Assembly (NCBI RefSeq): GCF_002902665.1
Contig: NZ_PPRM01000001.1
Coordinates: 1 to 58,453, forward strand
Direction: 5' to 3'
Origin: Macrococcoides caseolyticum
GTDB taxonomy: Bacteria; Bacillota; Bacilli; Staphylococcales; Staphylococcaceae
DNA: 58,453 nucleotides
Part shown: positions 34,004-42,297 of the stretch, piece by piece
Layout: the number at the start of each line of letters is the position of its first letter
Position numbering within the stretch: the first letter of the stretch is position 1
Notes under the pieces: generated by a model
What the model was told of the DNA's origin: nothing
Seen by the model: only the letters and a program-made list of their open reading frames with translations
Databases searched by the model: none
Program-made: the position numbers and the translations under genes

Positions 34004-34825
34004 GTGAAAGTACTAACATTAAATACCCACAGCTGGTTAGAAGACAATCAAGAAGAGAAACTAAATGTTATCGTGGCGCGTATACTGAAAGCAGACTATG
34101 ACATTATTGCACTTCAGGAAGTAAATCAATTATCGGAGAATGACGTTATTGATGCACCGAATAATCTTTGCCCTCTATTGGATCAAACGCCTATTAAAGA
34201 AGGCAACTTCGCATACGAAATTGTAGAAAAACTACGTGCCCTCGGTGTAACCTATTACTGGAGTTACGCGACGAGTCATATTGGCTATGATATCTATGAT
34301 GAAGGTAGTGCATTGCTATCTAAAGCACCGATTGATCCATATGCAGTATTTGTTTCGATAGAAGAAAGTCCTGATGACTATAAATCAAGAAAGATACTAT
34401 TTGGAAAAATAAATGTAGGCGATAATGAAATGCTCGCAGTCAGCTGTCACTACTCGTGGTGGACGACATTTGCAGAAGGGTTCAGCTATGAATGGAATAA
34501 TACAATTAATGCATTGTCACATTATGAGCTGCCGAAGCTTTTAATGGGAGACTTTAATAATCCAGAAGGTACAGAGGGATATGCATATGTATTAAAAAGT
34601 GACGCGAATATACAAGATACATATACAGTCGCTAAAAAGAGAACAGGCAGTCATACCATCGAGAAAAATATTGCAGGGTGGGAAGATAACGATGGTAAGC
34701 TAAGAATTGACTTTATCTTCAGTACCCCTGAATTTAAGGTATTACATCACGGTACAGTATTTGATGGAAGAACAGAAGCAATTGTGAGCGATCACTTCGG
34801 AGTAGAAGCGGAAATAGAACTTTAA
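34004..34825 (+). CDS. mapP: EEP-family phosphatase, probable maltose-6'-phosphate phosphatase
   Basis: 273-aa endonuclease/exonuclease/phosphatase fold protein: LNTHSW at residues 5-10, the metal Glu in IIALQEVNQ, NHxxW-like SCHYSWW, GDFNNPEGT, and the C-terminal SDHFGVEAEI. No signal peptide, so cytoplasmic and not a sphingomyelinase. A protein of this fold, MapP of Enterococcus faecalis, dephosphorylates maltose 6'-phosphate made by the MalT PTS. Its position behind a MalT-class PTS and MalR supports the same job here. GTG start with AGGAG 8 bases before. Function rests on context; no maltose phosphorylase or glucosidase is nearby. Confidence 0.75.
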   Translation: MKVLTLNTHSWLEDNQEEKLNVIVARILKADYDIIALQEVNQLSENDVIDAPNNLCPLLDQTPIKEGNFAYEIVEKLRALGVTYYWSYATSHIGYDIYDEGSALLSKAPIDPYAVFVSIEESPDDYKSRKILFGKINVGDNEMLAVSCHYSWWTTFAEGFSYEWNNTINALSHYELPKLLMGDFNNPEGTEGYAYVLKSDANIQDTYTVAKKRTGSHTIEKNIAGWEDNDGKLRIDFIFSTPEFKVLHHGTVFDGRTEAIVSDHFGVEAEIEL

Positions 34826-34853
34826 AAATACCAGCCATGTGCTGGTATTTTTT
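34824..34853 (+). terminator. Rho-independent terminator after mapP (repeat copy A)
   Basis: Stem AAAATACCAGC / GCTGGTATTTT with a CATGT loop, then T. Its sequence and 3' flank recur at 39268-39302. Confidence 0.9.
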
Positions 34854-34862
34854 GTTTGGAAA
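34827..34862. repeat. direct repeat A flanking the Bce module
   Basis: 36 bases beginning AATACCAGCCATGTGCTGG and ending TTTGTTTGGAAA, nearly identical to 39268-39302 (two substitutions and a one-T length difference). Confidence 0.8.
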
Positions 34863-34894
34863 TTATTATGGCATAATAAAACTGAGGTGAGCAT

Positions 34895-35566
34895 ATGAAG
34901 ATTATGATTGTTGAAGATGATCCGGTTATTCGTGAACATCTTGCTGAAGCACTGAAAAAATGGGGATATGAAGTATACATTGCAAATAACTTTAATGATA
35001 TCATTGAAGAATTTAATGATTACAAGCCGCATATAGTACTACTAGATATTAATTTACCTGCTTATAATGGTTATCACTGGTGTCAGGAAATAAGAAAGAT
35101 TTCTCAAATTCCGATTATATTTATCAGTAGTAGAAATGATAGTATGGATCAGGTGATGGCGATGCAGATGGGTGCTGACGACTATATCGAGAAACCATTT
35201 AATATGACGGTCACAGTATCAAAAGTTCAGGCGATGCTAAGAAGAAGTTATGACTTCTCCATTTTAGAAAAAGGGATAGAGATTAATGGTGCAGAGCTCA
35301 TTCCAGAACAGGCAAAATTGATGTTTCACGAGGAACATATAGATTTAACGTTGACAGAACTTCAGATTATGCAAAGTCTATTTAAAGCAAATGGAAGTTT
35401 TGTCAGTCGCAATGCACTCATCGAATCATGCTGGGAATCAGAGCATTTTATTGATGATAATACGCTTGCTGTCAACATGACACGATTACGTAAAAAGCTT
35501 CAGAAGATTGGGCTTGATAATTTTATTGAAACAAAGAAAAATGTCGGATATCGAGTGGTGAAGTAA
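34895..35566 (+). CDS. OmpR-family response regulator of Bce/Bra type
   Basis: 223-aa regulator. Receiver domain: acidic pair Glu7-Asp8-Asp9, phospho-acceptor Asp51 in LLDINLPAYNG, Lys100 in YIEKPF. The C-terminal winged helix has LTLTELQIMQSL and the recognition helix DDNTLAVNMTRLRKKLQKIG. Size and motifs match regulators of antimicrobial-peptide-sensing systems (BceR, GraR, BraR of 220-230 aa). The stop codon overlaps the kinase start (TAATG). Probably activates the ABC transporter promoter at 36495-36540. Confidence 0.9.
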   Translation: MKIMIVEDDPVIREHLAEALKKWGYEVYIANNFNDIIEEFNDYKPHIVLLDINLPAYNGYHWCQEIRKISQIPIIFISSRNDSMDQVMAMQMGADDYIEKPFNMTVTVSKVQAMLRRSYDFSILEKGIEINGAELIPEQAKLMFHEEHIDLTLTELQIMQSLFKANGSFVSRNALIESCWESEHFIDDNTLAVNMTRLRKKLQKIGLDNFIETKKNVGYRVVK

Positions 35567-36462
35567 TGGGTTTTATTAAATATAAATTGAATGAAATCAT
35601 TATTATTATCGTGCTTTCATTATTATTTGGACTAATTATGATGCTTTATAATACTCCTTTAGAAGGCATTGTATTAACTGCAGGTATTATTATATTTTTA
35701 GGAATTATTTATTTCAGTTACAGTATGATGATATATAAAAAAGTGTGTACGGTACAAGAAGAAAATTTACAATTGAAAGAAGAAATTCAGGACATAAGAA
35801 ATGAAAAGATCGAGTATCAAAGTGAAATAGAGTCATACTTCCTGTTGTGGGTTCATCAAATGAAGACACCAATCACTGCTTCAAAATTGTTGCTAGAAGC
35901 TGAAGATATTCAAACAATTTCACAGATGCGTCACGAGATTCTGCAGATTGATAATTATACGAATCTCGCACTCAGTTATCTAAAGCTAATGAATGAAAAG
36001 ACAGACATGGTTTTTATGAAGGTGCGAATGGATGACTTAATCACCCCTCTCATTAAACGTTACTCAATTCAATTTATTCATAACGATACAAAGCTGCATT
36101 ACGAAAAAATATACGACAGTGTATTAACTGATGCGAAATGGACTAGTGTGATGATAGAACAAATTTTAAATAATGCACTGAAGTATGCACGTGGTAAAAA
36201 TATATGGATCAAATATAGCGAAGCAGAAAATATCTTGTCGGTAAAAGATGATGGCATAGGGATTAATACTTCTGATTTGCCCAAGATATTTGAAAAAGGC
36301 TTCTCCGGATATAATGGTAGATTGAATGATAAATCTAGCGGTATAGGTTTATATATTGTTAAAACGATTGCGCGAAGAATGAATGTCTCTGTTTCAGTAG
36401 AATCTGAATTAGGCAAAGGGACAACTTTTCATATGAAATTCCCGAACCTTACAAATTTGTAA
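35566..36462 (+). CDS. intramembrane-sensing histidine kinase of Bce/Bra type
   Basis: 298-aa kinase with two N-terminal helices separated by only a few residues (about 11-28 and 34-55), so no real extracellular sensor. The phospho-acceptor His97 is in the H-box LLWVHQMKTPI typical of BceS-like kinases. Also present are the N-box QILNNALKYA, DDGIGI, the F-box FEKGFSGYNG and SGIGLYIVK. The length is close to staphylococcal BraS. Kinases of this type sense flux through their cognate BceAB-like transporter, encoded just downstream. The stop codon lies inside a palindromic terminator. Confidence 0.9.
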   Translation: MGFIKYKLNEIIIIIVLSLLFGLIMMLYNTPLEGIVLTAGIIIFLGIIYFSYSMMIYKKVCTVQEENLQLKEEIQDIRNEKIEYQSEIESYFLLWVHQMKTPITASKLLLEAEDIQTISQMRHEILQIDNYTNLALSYLKLMNEKTDMVFMKVRMDDLITPLIKRYSIQFIHNDTKLHYEKIYDSVLTDAKWTSVMIEQILNNALKYARGKNIWIKYSEAENILSVKDDGIGINTSDLPKIFEKGFSGYNGRLNDKSSGIGLYIVKTIARRMNVSVSVESELGKGTTFHMKFPNLTNL

Positions 36463-36474
36463 GGTTCATTTTTA
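36444..36474 (+). terminator. palindromic terminator overlapping kinase stop codon
   Basis: Perfect 24-base palindrome (half GAACCTTACAAA) followed by ATTTTTAT. It would separate the regulator-kinase transcript from the transporter transcript. Confidence 0.75.
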
Positions 36475-36494
36475 TCTTTGTAAGAATAGATGAA

Positions 36495-36540
36495 GGTCAG
36501 GAAGTTCACGACCGAGTACAATTTACATATAGATTAAAAT
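36495..36540 (+). promoter_or_regulatory. probable regulator-dependent promoter of the Bce-type transporter
   Basis: A dyad GGTCnnGAAnTTCnnGACC at 36495-36513 is followed by a -10 TAAAAT (36535-36540), with no good -35 at the expected 36512-36517. A palindrome next to a weak -35 is what an activating response regulator such as BceR/BraR would use. The motif itself does not match a site I know by sequence. Confidence 0.55.
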
Positions 36541-36556
36541 TAAAGGAGTGACTTTC

Positions 36557-37306
36557 ATGTTATTAGATATTAGAAATGTTAAAAAAGTGTATGGAAAAGG
36601 TGCCAATCAAACTGTTGCACTAAAAGATATGAACTTTTCAATTGAAAAAGGAGAGTTTGTTGCAATCATGGGTGAATCTGGTTCTGGGAAGTCGACTTTA
36701 CTCAATATTATTGCAACATTTGATAAACCGACAGAAGGGAGTGTTTTCATAGCTGGACAGGATATTGGTAAACTTAAAAATAAAGCAGTTGCAAAATTTC
36801 GAAGAGATTCACTTGGTTTTGTGTTCCAGGATTTCAATGTATTACATACAATGTCAAACAAAGATAATATATTAATGCCGCTTGTACTAAGTAACAAGAA
36901 ACCTTCCGAAATGAATGAACGTTTAGTCCCTTTGACAAAGCAGCTCGGCATCAGTGAATTGTTAGATAAATATCCGCATCAAATCTCCGGAGGACAACAG
37001 CAGCGTGTTGCGATTGCGCGTGCGCTTATTTCAATGCCAGACATCTTGCTTGCTGATGAACCTACGGGTGCACTTGATTCTAGAACGTCGAGTGAAATCA
37101 TGCATCTATTTCAAAATATAAATGCCGCTGAACAAACGATATTAATGGTGACACATTCGAGTATCGATGCAGCATATGCAAAGCGTGTCGTATTTATTAA
37201 AGATGGTATTCTTTATCATGAAATTTATCGTGGTGATGAAACGCAAGCAGAATTTCAAAAACGTATATCTGATAGTTTGGCAGTGTTATCAGAAAGAGGT
37301 GTATAA
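36557..37306 (+). CDS. Bce-type ABC transporter ATP-binding protein
   Basis: 249-aa MacB/LolD-type ATPase: Walker [10 protein letters not shown] at 39-47, Q-loop FVFQDFNVL, signature [12 protein letters not shown], Walker [13 protein letters not shown]-loop VTHS. It pairs with the permease that begins one base later. The ATG at 36557 follows AAAGGAG with 8-base spacing; an in-frame GTG at 36548 overlaps it. In this class the complex removes cell-wall-acting peptides such as bacitracin or nisin from their targets. Confidence 0.92.
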   Translation: MLLDIRNVKKVYGKGANQTVALKDMNFSIEKGEFVAIMGESGSGKSTLLNIIATFDKPTEGSVFIAGQDIGKLKNKAVAKFRRDSLGFVFQDFNVLHTMSNKDNILMPLVLSNKKPSEMNERLVPLTKQLGISELLDKYPHQISGGQQQRVAIARALISMPDILLADEPTGALDSRTSSEIMHLFQNINAAEQTILMVTHSSIDAAYAKRVVFIKDGILYHEIYRGDETQAEFQKRISDSLAVLSERGV

Positions 37307-37307
37307 A

Positions 37308-39269
37308 ATGACGCTTAAATTAATTTGGAAGCTCGTCGTTAAGAATTTCAATATGCTAAGAAGTATAATTGCTCCTTTTATTCTGGCTGCCGGCGTAATG
37401 TTTGGTCTGGAATATATTATGGTGTCACTCATTAATAATGATTATATACAAAAAAGACATGAGACCTTGCCGATGCTTATTTCTTATGCGAATATCATTG
37501 CTGGAATACTGACAGTTATATTCGTGATCTATGCAAATCATTTCGTAATGAAACAACGTAAGCAGGAATTTGCACTTCATATGATTTTAGGATTAGAGAA
37601 AAAACATATTCGATTGATGATCTGCTTAGAAATGATCATCCAGATGGTCTTAATTGGATTTATCAGTATCGTGGGCGGTTACTTGTTCGGGAATCTTGTA
37701 TTTTTAATTCTGAACAAACTGGTAAAGGGTTCAGGCATTACGTTGATGAACTATCCATTCGATGTGAAAGCTGCAATTGTTATAAGTGTGATGATATTAT
37801 GCGTATATATCCTTCTTTTTATACTGAATCATATAATGATTACAATACAAAGTCCAGTACAGTTGATGCGTTCTCAAAAAGCAGGAGAGGAGAAGACGCG
37901 AAAATGGTTTACCGTACTTTGTTTTATATTCGGAAGTATATTTTTGAGTTACGGATATTATCGAGCGATGACTGTTGAAGGTATATTGTCATCTTTTCAG
38001 ACAATATTTTTTGCAGTACTCGCTGTCATGATAGGAACATATTTACTCTTTATGTCATTAACAATCATCATTTTACAATTATTAAAGAAAGAAGAGAGAA
38101 TCTATTATCAACCGAAGCACTTCTTTTCTATTTCTGGGTTGATCTCTCGTATGAAAAAGAATGCGATTGGATTGGCAAGTATTACGATGCTTGTGACATT
38201 TTTGGTTGTAACGCTGGGTATGACACTGACCGCATATAGAGGAATGGAGAGTCAGGTGTCAGGAAGGTTGAATCAGGATTACCATATCGATATTTACAGT
38301 AATACAGATGTTCAGACAGTTAAAAATGAAATTAATCGTTATGCACAAGTTGATTATTACCGACAAGGGGACACTATATTTTTTCCGTTACAGAACATAG
38401 AAGGAAACTTGAAGAAGTTGCCTGAGAATGCAAGAAGTGCAGATGCAAAAACGATGATCTACGCTGTAGTAACAACAGTGAAAGATCATAATCAATTGCA
38501 TGATGATCATCTTCAGATCAAAGGTGATGAAGTCATATTAAGTGCAAACACAAGTCGATTTAAAGGGTATCAAGAAGTTAATCTTACAGAAAAATCAACT
38601 AAAGTTGTGTATAGCGATAAAGATTATCTTGGTAACCAGCTAGCGATAGATGCACTTTACATTGTCGTTAAAGATAAATCTGTATTTGAACAAATAAGGC
38701 AACATTACAAATCTTATGATCCGAATAAAGAGAAAGCGATGCCTTCAGAAATCACTACAAGCATGGAGTTCAATATTATAAAGGGTGAGAAAGAGTTTAA
38801 GAAACATATTTCTGAAATACAGAAAAAGATTGGAACACAAATTGAAAGTAAGTCAGAGATTAAGAAGATGATTTTTGAGCTTAATGGAGGGCTTATATTT
38901 ATTGGGATTGTAGTGTCGATTGTACTATTGACAGGTATTTTCTTAGTATTATATTATAAGCAGTTATCTGAAGGTTATGAAGATAAACGTAATTATAGTA
39001 TTATGAAGAAAGTTGGATTGCCTGATGAATTGATTAGATCGACAATTCATAAACAAATATTCTGGGTGTTTGGACTTCCTATTATAGTGACATTAGTGCA
39101 TACACTATTTGCATCAAAAATAATTTATAATCTGCTAGGGGTACTTGGTATTCGTGATAGATGGATGTTTATTACAAGTTATATCGGCGTGACCATGATT
39201 ATCATGCTAGTTTATGGCTTGATGTACTTAATTACGAGCAGAAAATATTATAATATTATTAACGAATAA
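37308..39269 (+). CDS. Bce-type ABC transporter permease
   Basis: 653-aa FtsX-like permease with ten expected helices and the large extracellular domain between helices 7 and 8 (about residues 310-520, rich in Asp/Lys). That domain defines peptide specificity in BceB/VraG/BraE proteins. It begins LKLIWKLVVKNFNMLRSIIAPF and ends with KYYNIINE. The ATG at 37308 is preceded by AGAGGTG; the longer in-frame start at 37167 lies inside the ATPase gene. Specificity (bacitracin, nisin or other) cannot be read from sequence; the kinase size suggests the BraRS-BraDE branch. Confidence 0.9.
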   Translation: MTLKLIWKLVVKNFNMLRSIIAPFILAAGVMFGLEYIMVSLINNDYIQKRHETLPMLISYANIIAGILTVIFVIYANHFVMKQRKQEFALHMILGLEKKHIRLMICLEMIIQMVLIGFISIVGGYLFGNLVFLILNKLVKGSGITLMNYPFDVKAAIVISVMILCVYILLFILNHIMITIQSPVQLMRSQKAGEEKTRKWFTVLCFIFGSIFLSYGYYRAMTVEGILSSFQTIFFAVLAVMIGTYLLFMSLTIIILQLLKKEERIYYQPKHFFSISGLISRMKKNAIGLASITMLVTFLVVTLGMTLTAYRGMESQVSGRLNQDYHIDIYSNTDVQTVKNEINRYAQVDYYRQGDTIFFPLQNIEGNLKKLPENARSADAKTMIYAVVTTVKDHNQLHDDHLQIKGDEVILSANTSRFKGYQEVNLTEKSTKVVYSDKDYLGNQLAIDALYIVVKDKSVFEQIRQHYKSYDPNKEKAMPSEITTSMEFNIIKGEKEFKKHISEIQKKIGTQIESKSEIKKMIFELNGGLIFIGIVVSIVLLTGIFLVLYYKQLSEGYEDKRNYSIMKKVGLPDELIRSTIHKQIFWVFGLPIIVTLVHTLFASKIIYNLLGVLGIRDRWMFITSYIGVTMIIMLVYGLMYLITSRKYYNIINE

Positions 39270-39302
39270 TGCCAGCCACGTGCTGGTATTTTTGTTTGGA
39301 AA
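39268..39302. repeat. direct repeat B flanking the Bce module; includes terminator
   Basis: 35 bases starting AATGCCAGCCACGTGCTGG and ending TTTGTTTGGAAA, the second copy of the 34827-34862 repeat. Its hairpin (ATGCCAGC / GCTGGTAT and T5) terminates the permease transcript. Confidence 0.8.
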
Positions 39303-39351
39303 ATTTCTGCGCGCACGCGTCCAGGAACGTGCAGCATCTCATTATTATGAG

Positions 39352-39399
39352 CAAAAAAGGAACGTGCAGAAATTTGAAGTCATTTCGTCTGCACGTTCT
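39352..39399 (-). terminator. terminator of the HMA/P1B-ATPase operon
   Basis: On the minus strand the stem is GAACGTGCAGA / TCTGCACGTTC with a long loop, then CCTTTTTTG. An extra copy of GGAACGTGCAG lies at 39324-39334, so the right arm has two possible partners. Confidence 0.75.
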
Positions 39400-39405
39400 A
39401 AATTG

Positions 39406-39627
39406 TTATTTAACTGATACTTTTAATACTTCGTATCCAAGTTTTTCTATTGCTTGCTGAACCTCTTCAGGTTCAACGATTGCTGGATCAAATTGCATCT
39501 TCGCTTTACTTGCGTTAAATAATACTCTCGGTGCTTCAACACCTTTAATATTCTTCAGTAATCCTTCGATAGATGCTAAGCAAGATGGACAAGTTAATGT
39601 TTCGAGTTGTAATGTTAATTGTTTCAT
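39406..39627 (-). CDS. heavy-metal-associated (HMA) domain protein
   Basis: 73-aa ferredoxin-like protein with the metal-binding motif LTCPSC (CxxC) at residues 12-15. Partner gene of the P1B ATPase upstream (18-base gap), which itself lacks an N-terminal HMA domain, so this protein likely acts as its detached chaperone domain. CPSC differs from the copper-type CGHC and CAAC of CopZ and CopA in this window, hinting at another metal. AGGAGG precedes the ATG. Confidence 0.88.
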   Translation of the reverse strand: MKQLTLQLETLTCPSCLASIEGLLKNIKGVEAPRVLFNASKAKMQFDPAIVEPEEVQQAIEKLGYEVLKVSVK

Positions 39628-39645
39628 AATGATTTCCTCCTAAGA

Positions 39646-41508
39646 TTATTTTTTTGATTTAAATTGAATTAATCTCATCGCGTTTAGTATAACAAGCAGC
39701 ACACTTACTTCATGAGCGAACATACCTATCGCTAAGTTTACACCGCCCATGATTATACCGATGAGCAGTAAGATTACTGTAATAAGTGCGATTGCGATGT
39801 TTTGTTTTAATATGCGCATTGTTTTCCTTGAAAGATTAATTGCATGTGCATATTGTGTCAATGAGTCGTTCATCAGAACGAGATCTGCGGTCTCCATAGA
39901 GATATCTGTTCCGCCTTTCCCCATAGCCAGTCCTACATCTGCGATTGCAATTGCTGGCGCATCATTGATTCCATCACCGGCCATTGCAACTTTTTTACCT
40001 TGCTGCTGCAGTAATTGAATGTGTTTCAATTTATCATTCGGCATCATTTCAGCTTGATACGTATCCAGACTTAATTGCTGACTTATAGTGTGAGCAGTTC
40101 TTGCGTTATCTCCTGTAAGCATGATGATTTCTTTAATTCCGTTATCGCGCATTGTTTGAAGTGCTTCTATTGCATCTGAGCGGATCGCGTCAGCAATCGC
40201 GATAATGCCAGTAAATGTATTATCGATTGCGATAAATGTAACAGTATTACCTGACGTTTCTAATTGTTTTGCCTGTTGTTCGTATTGTTCTTGTATCGTA
40301 ATATGATGGGTCTGCATTAGTTTACGATTTCCTATTAATACAGTCTGATGGTGGATTTTACCTTTAATCCCTTGTCCTTTAACTGTTTTTGTTGTAATCA
40401 TTTCGGATTGGTCGAAAGCTACTCGTGCTTTTACGTATTCCACGACTGCCTTACCAAGATGATGTTCAGACGTCATTTCGATTTGGCCGACGAGTGATAA
40501 TATTTCTTGTTCTGTAAAGTGTGTCGTGTCAAATTTAACAGAAGTTACTTCTGGACGACCTTTCGTTAACGTACCAGTTTTATCGAAGACAAGTGTGTCT
40601 ACTTTTGATAATGCATCGATCACTTCTCCACCTTTAATGAGCACACCATTTTTAGCGCCATTTCCAATTCCAGCGACATTTGCAACAGGCGCGCCAATAA
40701 CGAGTGCTCCTGGACATGCAATGACTAGAAATGTAATAGCCAGGTGAAGATCGCGTGTGATAAGCCAGACGATTAATGATAGTATTGCAATACTTGGTGT
40801 GTACCATTTTGCAAATCTATTCAGAAACTTCTCTGCTGGTGATCTTGCATCTTGTGCTTCTTCTACGAGTTCTATAATTTTTGCGAACGTCGTGTCTTCA
40901 TCTACTTTTTCAGTGAATACTTCAATATATCCAGTATCAATAATGGTACTGCTGTAAACTTTGTCATTTTCTTTCTTTGATACTGGGTGTGACTCTCCTG
41001 TTATGGATGCTTCAATAATATGAGCCTTTCCTTTAATGATATAACCATCCACTGGTACAGTCCCGCCAGAATATACGACGACTGTGTCACCAATATTAAT
41101 ATCGTCAATATCGACTTTTTCAATTTCTCCGTCTCTTAATCGGTTTGCATCTTGTGGTGCCATATCAACAAGTTTGCTAATTGAATTACGTGTAATCTTA
41201 AGCGTTCTTGCTTCAAGATAACTTCCGAATAAGAATAGGAATGTTACAACAGCTGATTCAGTATATTCATGAATATATAGTGCGCCGATAACTGCAAGCG
41301 TTACAAGTAGTTCAATGGAGAAGACTTTCAGCATAAGTGATTGCCATGCTTTTAATGCGATTGGCATCATGGCGATTAATGTTGCGATAATAAGGAAAGC
41401 GTTGCTAAAGCTTTGTACATCTGTCCATTTTAATAATAATCCAGACATAAGAAATATAAATGTAATCAGTGTCAATGTATTTACGTTCTGATAAATCCAC
41501 TTATTCAT
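39646..41508 (-). CDS. atypical P1B-type heavy metal ATPase (CPG motif)
   Basis: 620-aa P-type ATPase without N-terminal metal-binding domain. Catalytic elements are intact: TGES (residues 170-173), phosphorylation site DKTGT with Asp309, GDGINDAPAI. Two P1B signatures are altered: TM6 reads ACPGALVIG (Cys265-Pro266-Gly267) instead of CPC/SPC, and the nucleotide-domain HP dipeptide reads SEHHLG (His349-His350). The metal is therefore uncertain. It is downstream of, and collinear with, a Crp/Fnr regulator, with an FNR-like box about 80 bases before the start codon, which suggests redox- or oxygen-dependent expression. The start at 41508 fits AAAGGAG; the ATG at 41526 precedes that site. Confidence 0.9.
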   Translation of the reverse strand: MNKWIYQNVNTLTLITFIFLMSGLLLKWTDVQSFSNAFLIIATLIAMMPIALKAWQSLMLKVFSIELLVTLAVIGALYIHEYTESAVVTFLFLFGSYLEARTLKITRNSISKLVDMAPQDANRLRDGEIEKVDIDDINIGDTVVVYSGGTVPVDGYIIKGKAHIIEASITGESHPVSKKENDKVYSSTIIDTGYIEVFTEKVDEDTTFAKIIELVEEAQDARSPAEKFLNRFAKWYTPSIAILSLIVWLITRDLHLAITFLVIACPGALVIGAPVANVAGIGNGAKNGVLIKGGEVIDALSKVDTLVFDKTGTLTKGRPEVTSVKFDTTHFTEQEILSLVGQIEMTSEHHLGKAVVEYVKARVAFDQSEMITTKTVKGQGIKGKIHHQTVLIGNRKLMQTHHITIQEQYEQQAKQLETSGNTVTFIAIDNTFTGIIAIADAIRSDAIEALQTMRDNGIKEIIMLTGDNARTAHTISQQLSLDTYQAEMMPNDKLKHIQLLQQQGKKVAMAGDGINDAPAIAIADVGLAMGKGGTDISMETADLVLMNDSLTQYAHAINLSRKTMRILKQNIAIALITVILLLIGIIMGGVNLAIGMFAHEVSVLLVILNAMRLIQFKSKK

Positions 41509-41522
41509 TGTCTCTGCTCCTT

Positions 41523-41555
41523 TCATAATATGTGTTGTCCTTTCACATATTATGA
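41523..41555 (-). promoter_or_regulatory. 12-bp inverted repeat in ATPase leader
   Basis: TCATAATATGTG (41523-41534) and CACATATTATGA (41544-41555) are perfectly complementary around a 9-base spacer, directly upstream of the ribosome binding site and overlapping the expected -10 region. It is either an operator or a leader hairpin. Confidence 0.65.
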
Positions 41556-41573
41556 TAAGGGAGATTCCACTTT

Positions 41574-41599
41574 AATAAATTGACTTAGATCAATTTATT
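41574..41599 (-). promoter_or_regulatory. FNR/FLP-like operator upstream of the P1B ATPase
   Basis: TTGACTTAGATCAA (41580-41593) matches the FNR consensus TTGAT-N4-ATCAA except one base, and lies inside a larger perfect dyad AATAAATTGA / TCAATTTATT. It overlaps the stop codon of the Crp/Fnr gene. A TATCAT -10 about 32 bases away would put it near -41, the class II activator position. Confidence 0.7.
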
Positions 41600-42253
41600 G
41601 AGGTTTTCCTGAAGAATTCGATATGTTTTATGATTAATCTTCTTTATAATCTGTTCTTCATCTAATTTATTGAAAGTACGATTTAATGTTTCAGGCTGCA
41701 TACTTAAATAAGACGCAATATGCTTTTTCGTTAAAGATAAGTTCAGCATATTCCCCTCACGATAGTTTTCGATATACATCATTAGTTTAGAACGGCTATC
41801 CAGTAATGAAATATTCGTTGTCTGCGTTTCAGATTCTGACAGACGTTTTGCAAATGTTTCGATAAAGGTAATGCTGATGCTAGGATATGTGTGCATTAAT
41901 TGATATATATCCTCTCTTTTTATAATACAGATTTCAGCATCTTCTAAGACTTCAGCGTAAGATGTGTTGTTCAAAGAAGGATTGAATAATGATATTTCTC
42001 CCGTATAGTCACCGTGAGAAAGTATTCTAATCAGCTGTTCTTCACCGTTTTCATTGAGTTTATAAATTCTGACACGCCCTTTATGCACAACATAGAGAGA
42101 ATCGATTGTATCTCCAGCTAAATAGAGATGTTCTTTTTTAGCAAAAGATCGTTGCATAATCTTGTTGAAAATAAGCTGCATCGTCTCTTCGTCAAGATGA
42201 TTGAATATAGGTACTCTCTGCACGCATAATTCATAATTATGATGACATTCCAT
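41585..42253 (-). CDS. Crp/Fnr family transcriptional regulator (FLP-like)
   Basis: 222-aa regulator: N-terminal cyclic-nucleotide-binding-type beta barrel (YLAGDTIDSLYVVHKGRVRIYKLNENGEEQ, GDYTGEISLF), dimer helix, C-terminal winged helix with recognition segment YLSMQPETLNRTFNKL. The very N-terminus MECHHNYELCVQRVPIF holds Cys3 and Cys10 with two His, so metal, Fe-S or disulfide sensing is possible as in lactic acid bacterial FLP proteins. The ATG at 42253 follows GGAGG with 8-base spacing. The ATPase lies directly downstream, behind an FNR-like box. Confidence 0.88.
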   Translation of the reverse strand: MECHHNYELCVQRVPIFNHLDEETMQLIFNKIMQRSFAKKEHLYLAGDTIDSLYVVHKGRVRIYKLNENGEEQLIRILSHGDYTGEISLFNPSLNNTSYAEVLEDAEICIIKREDIYQLMHTYPSISITFIETFAKRLSESETQTTNISLLDSRSKLMMYIENYREGNMLNLSLTKKHIASYLSMQPETLNRTFNKLDEEQIIKKINHKTYRILQENLNKLI

Positions 42254-42297
42254 AATGAAGCCTCCGGTATCTTTTAATCTCATCCTAACATATATAA

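Noticed and set aside
34004-34825. secreted sphingomyelinase/beta-toxin
   Set aside because: Same EEP fold but no signal peptide, and the context is a sugar PTS.
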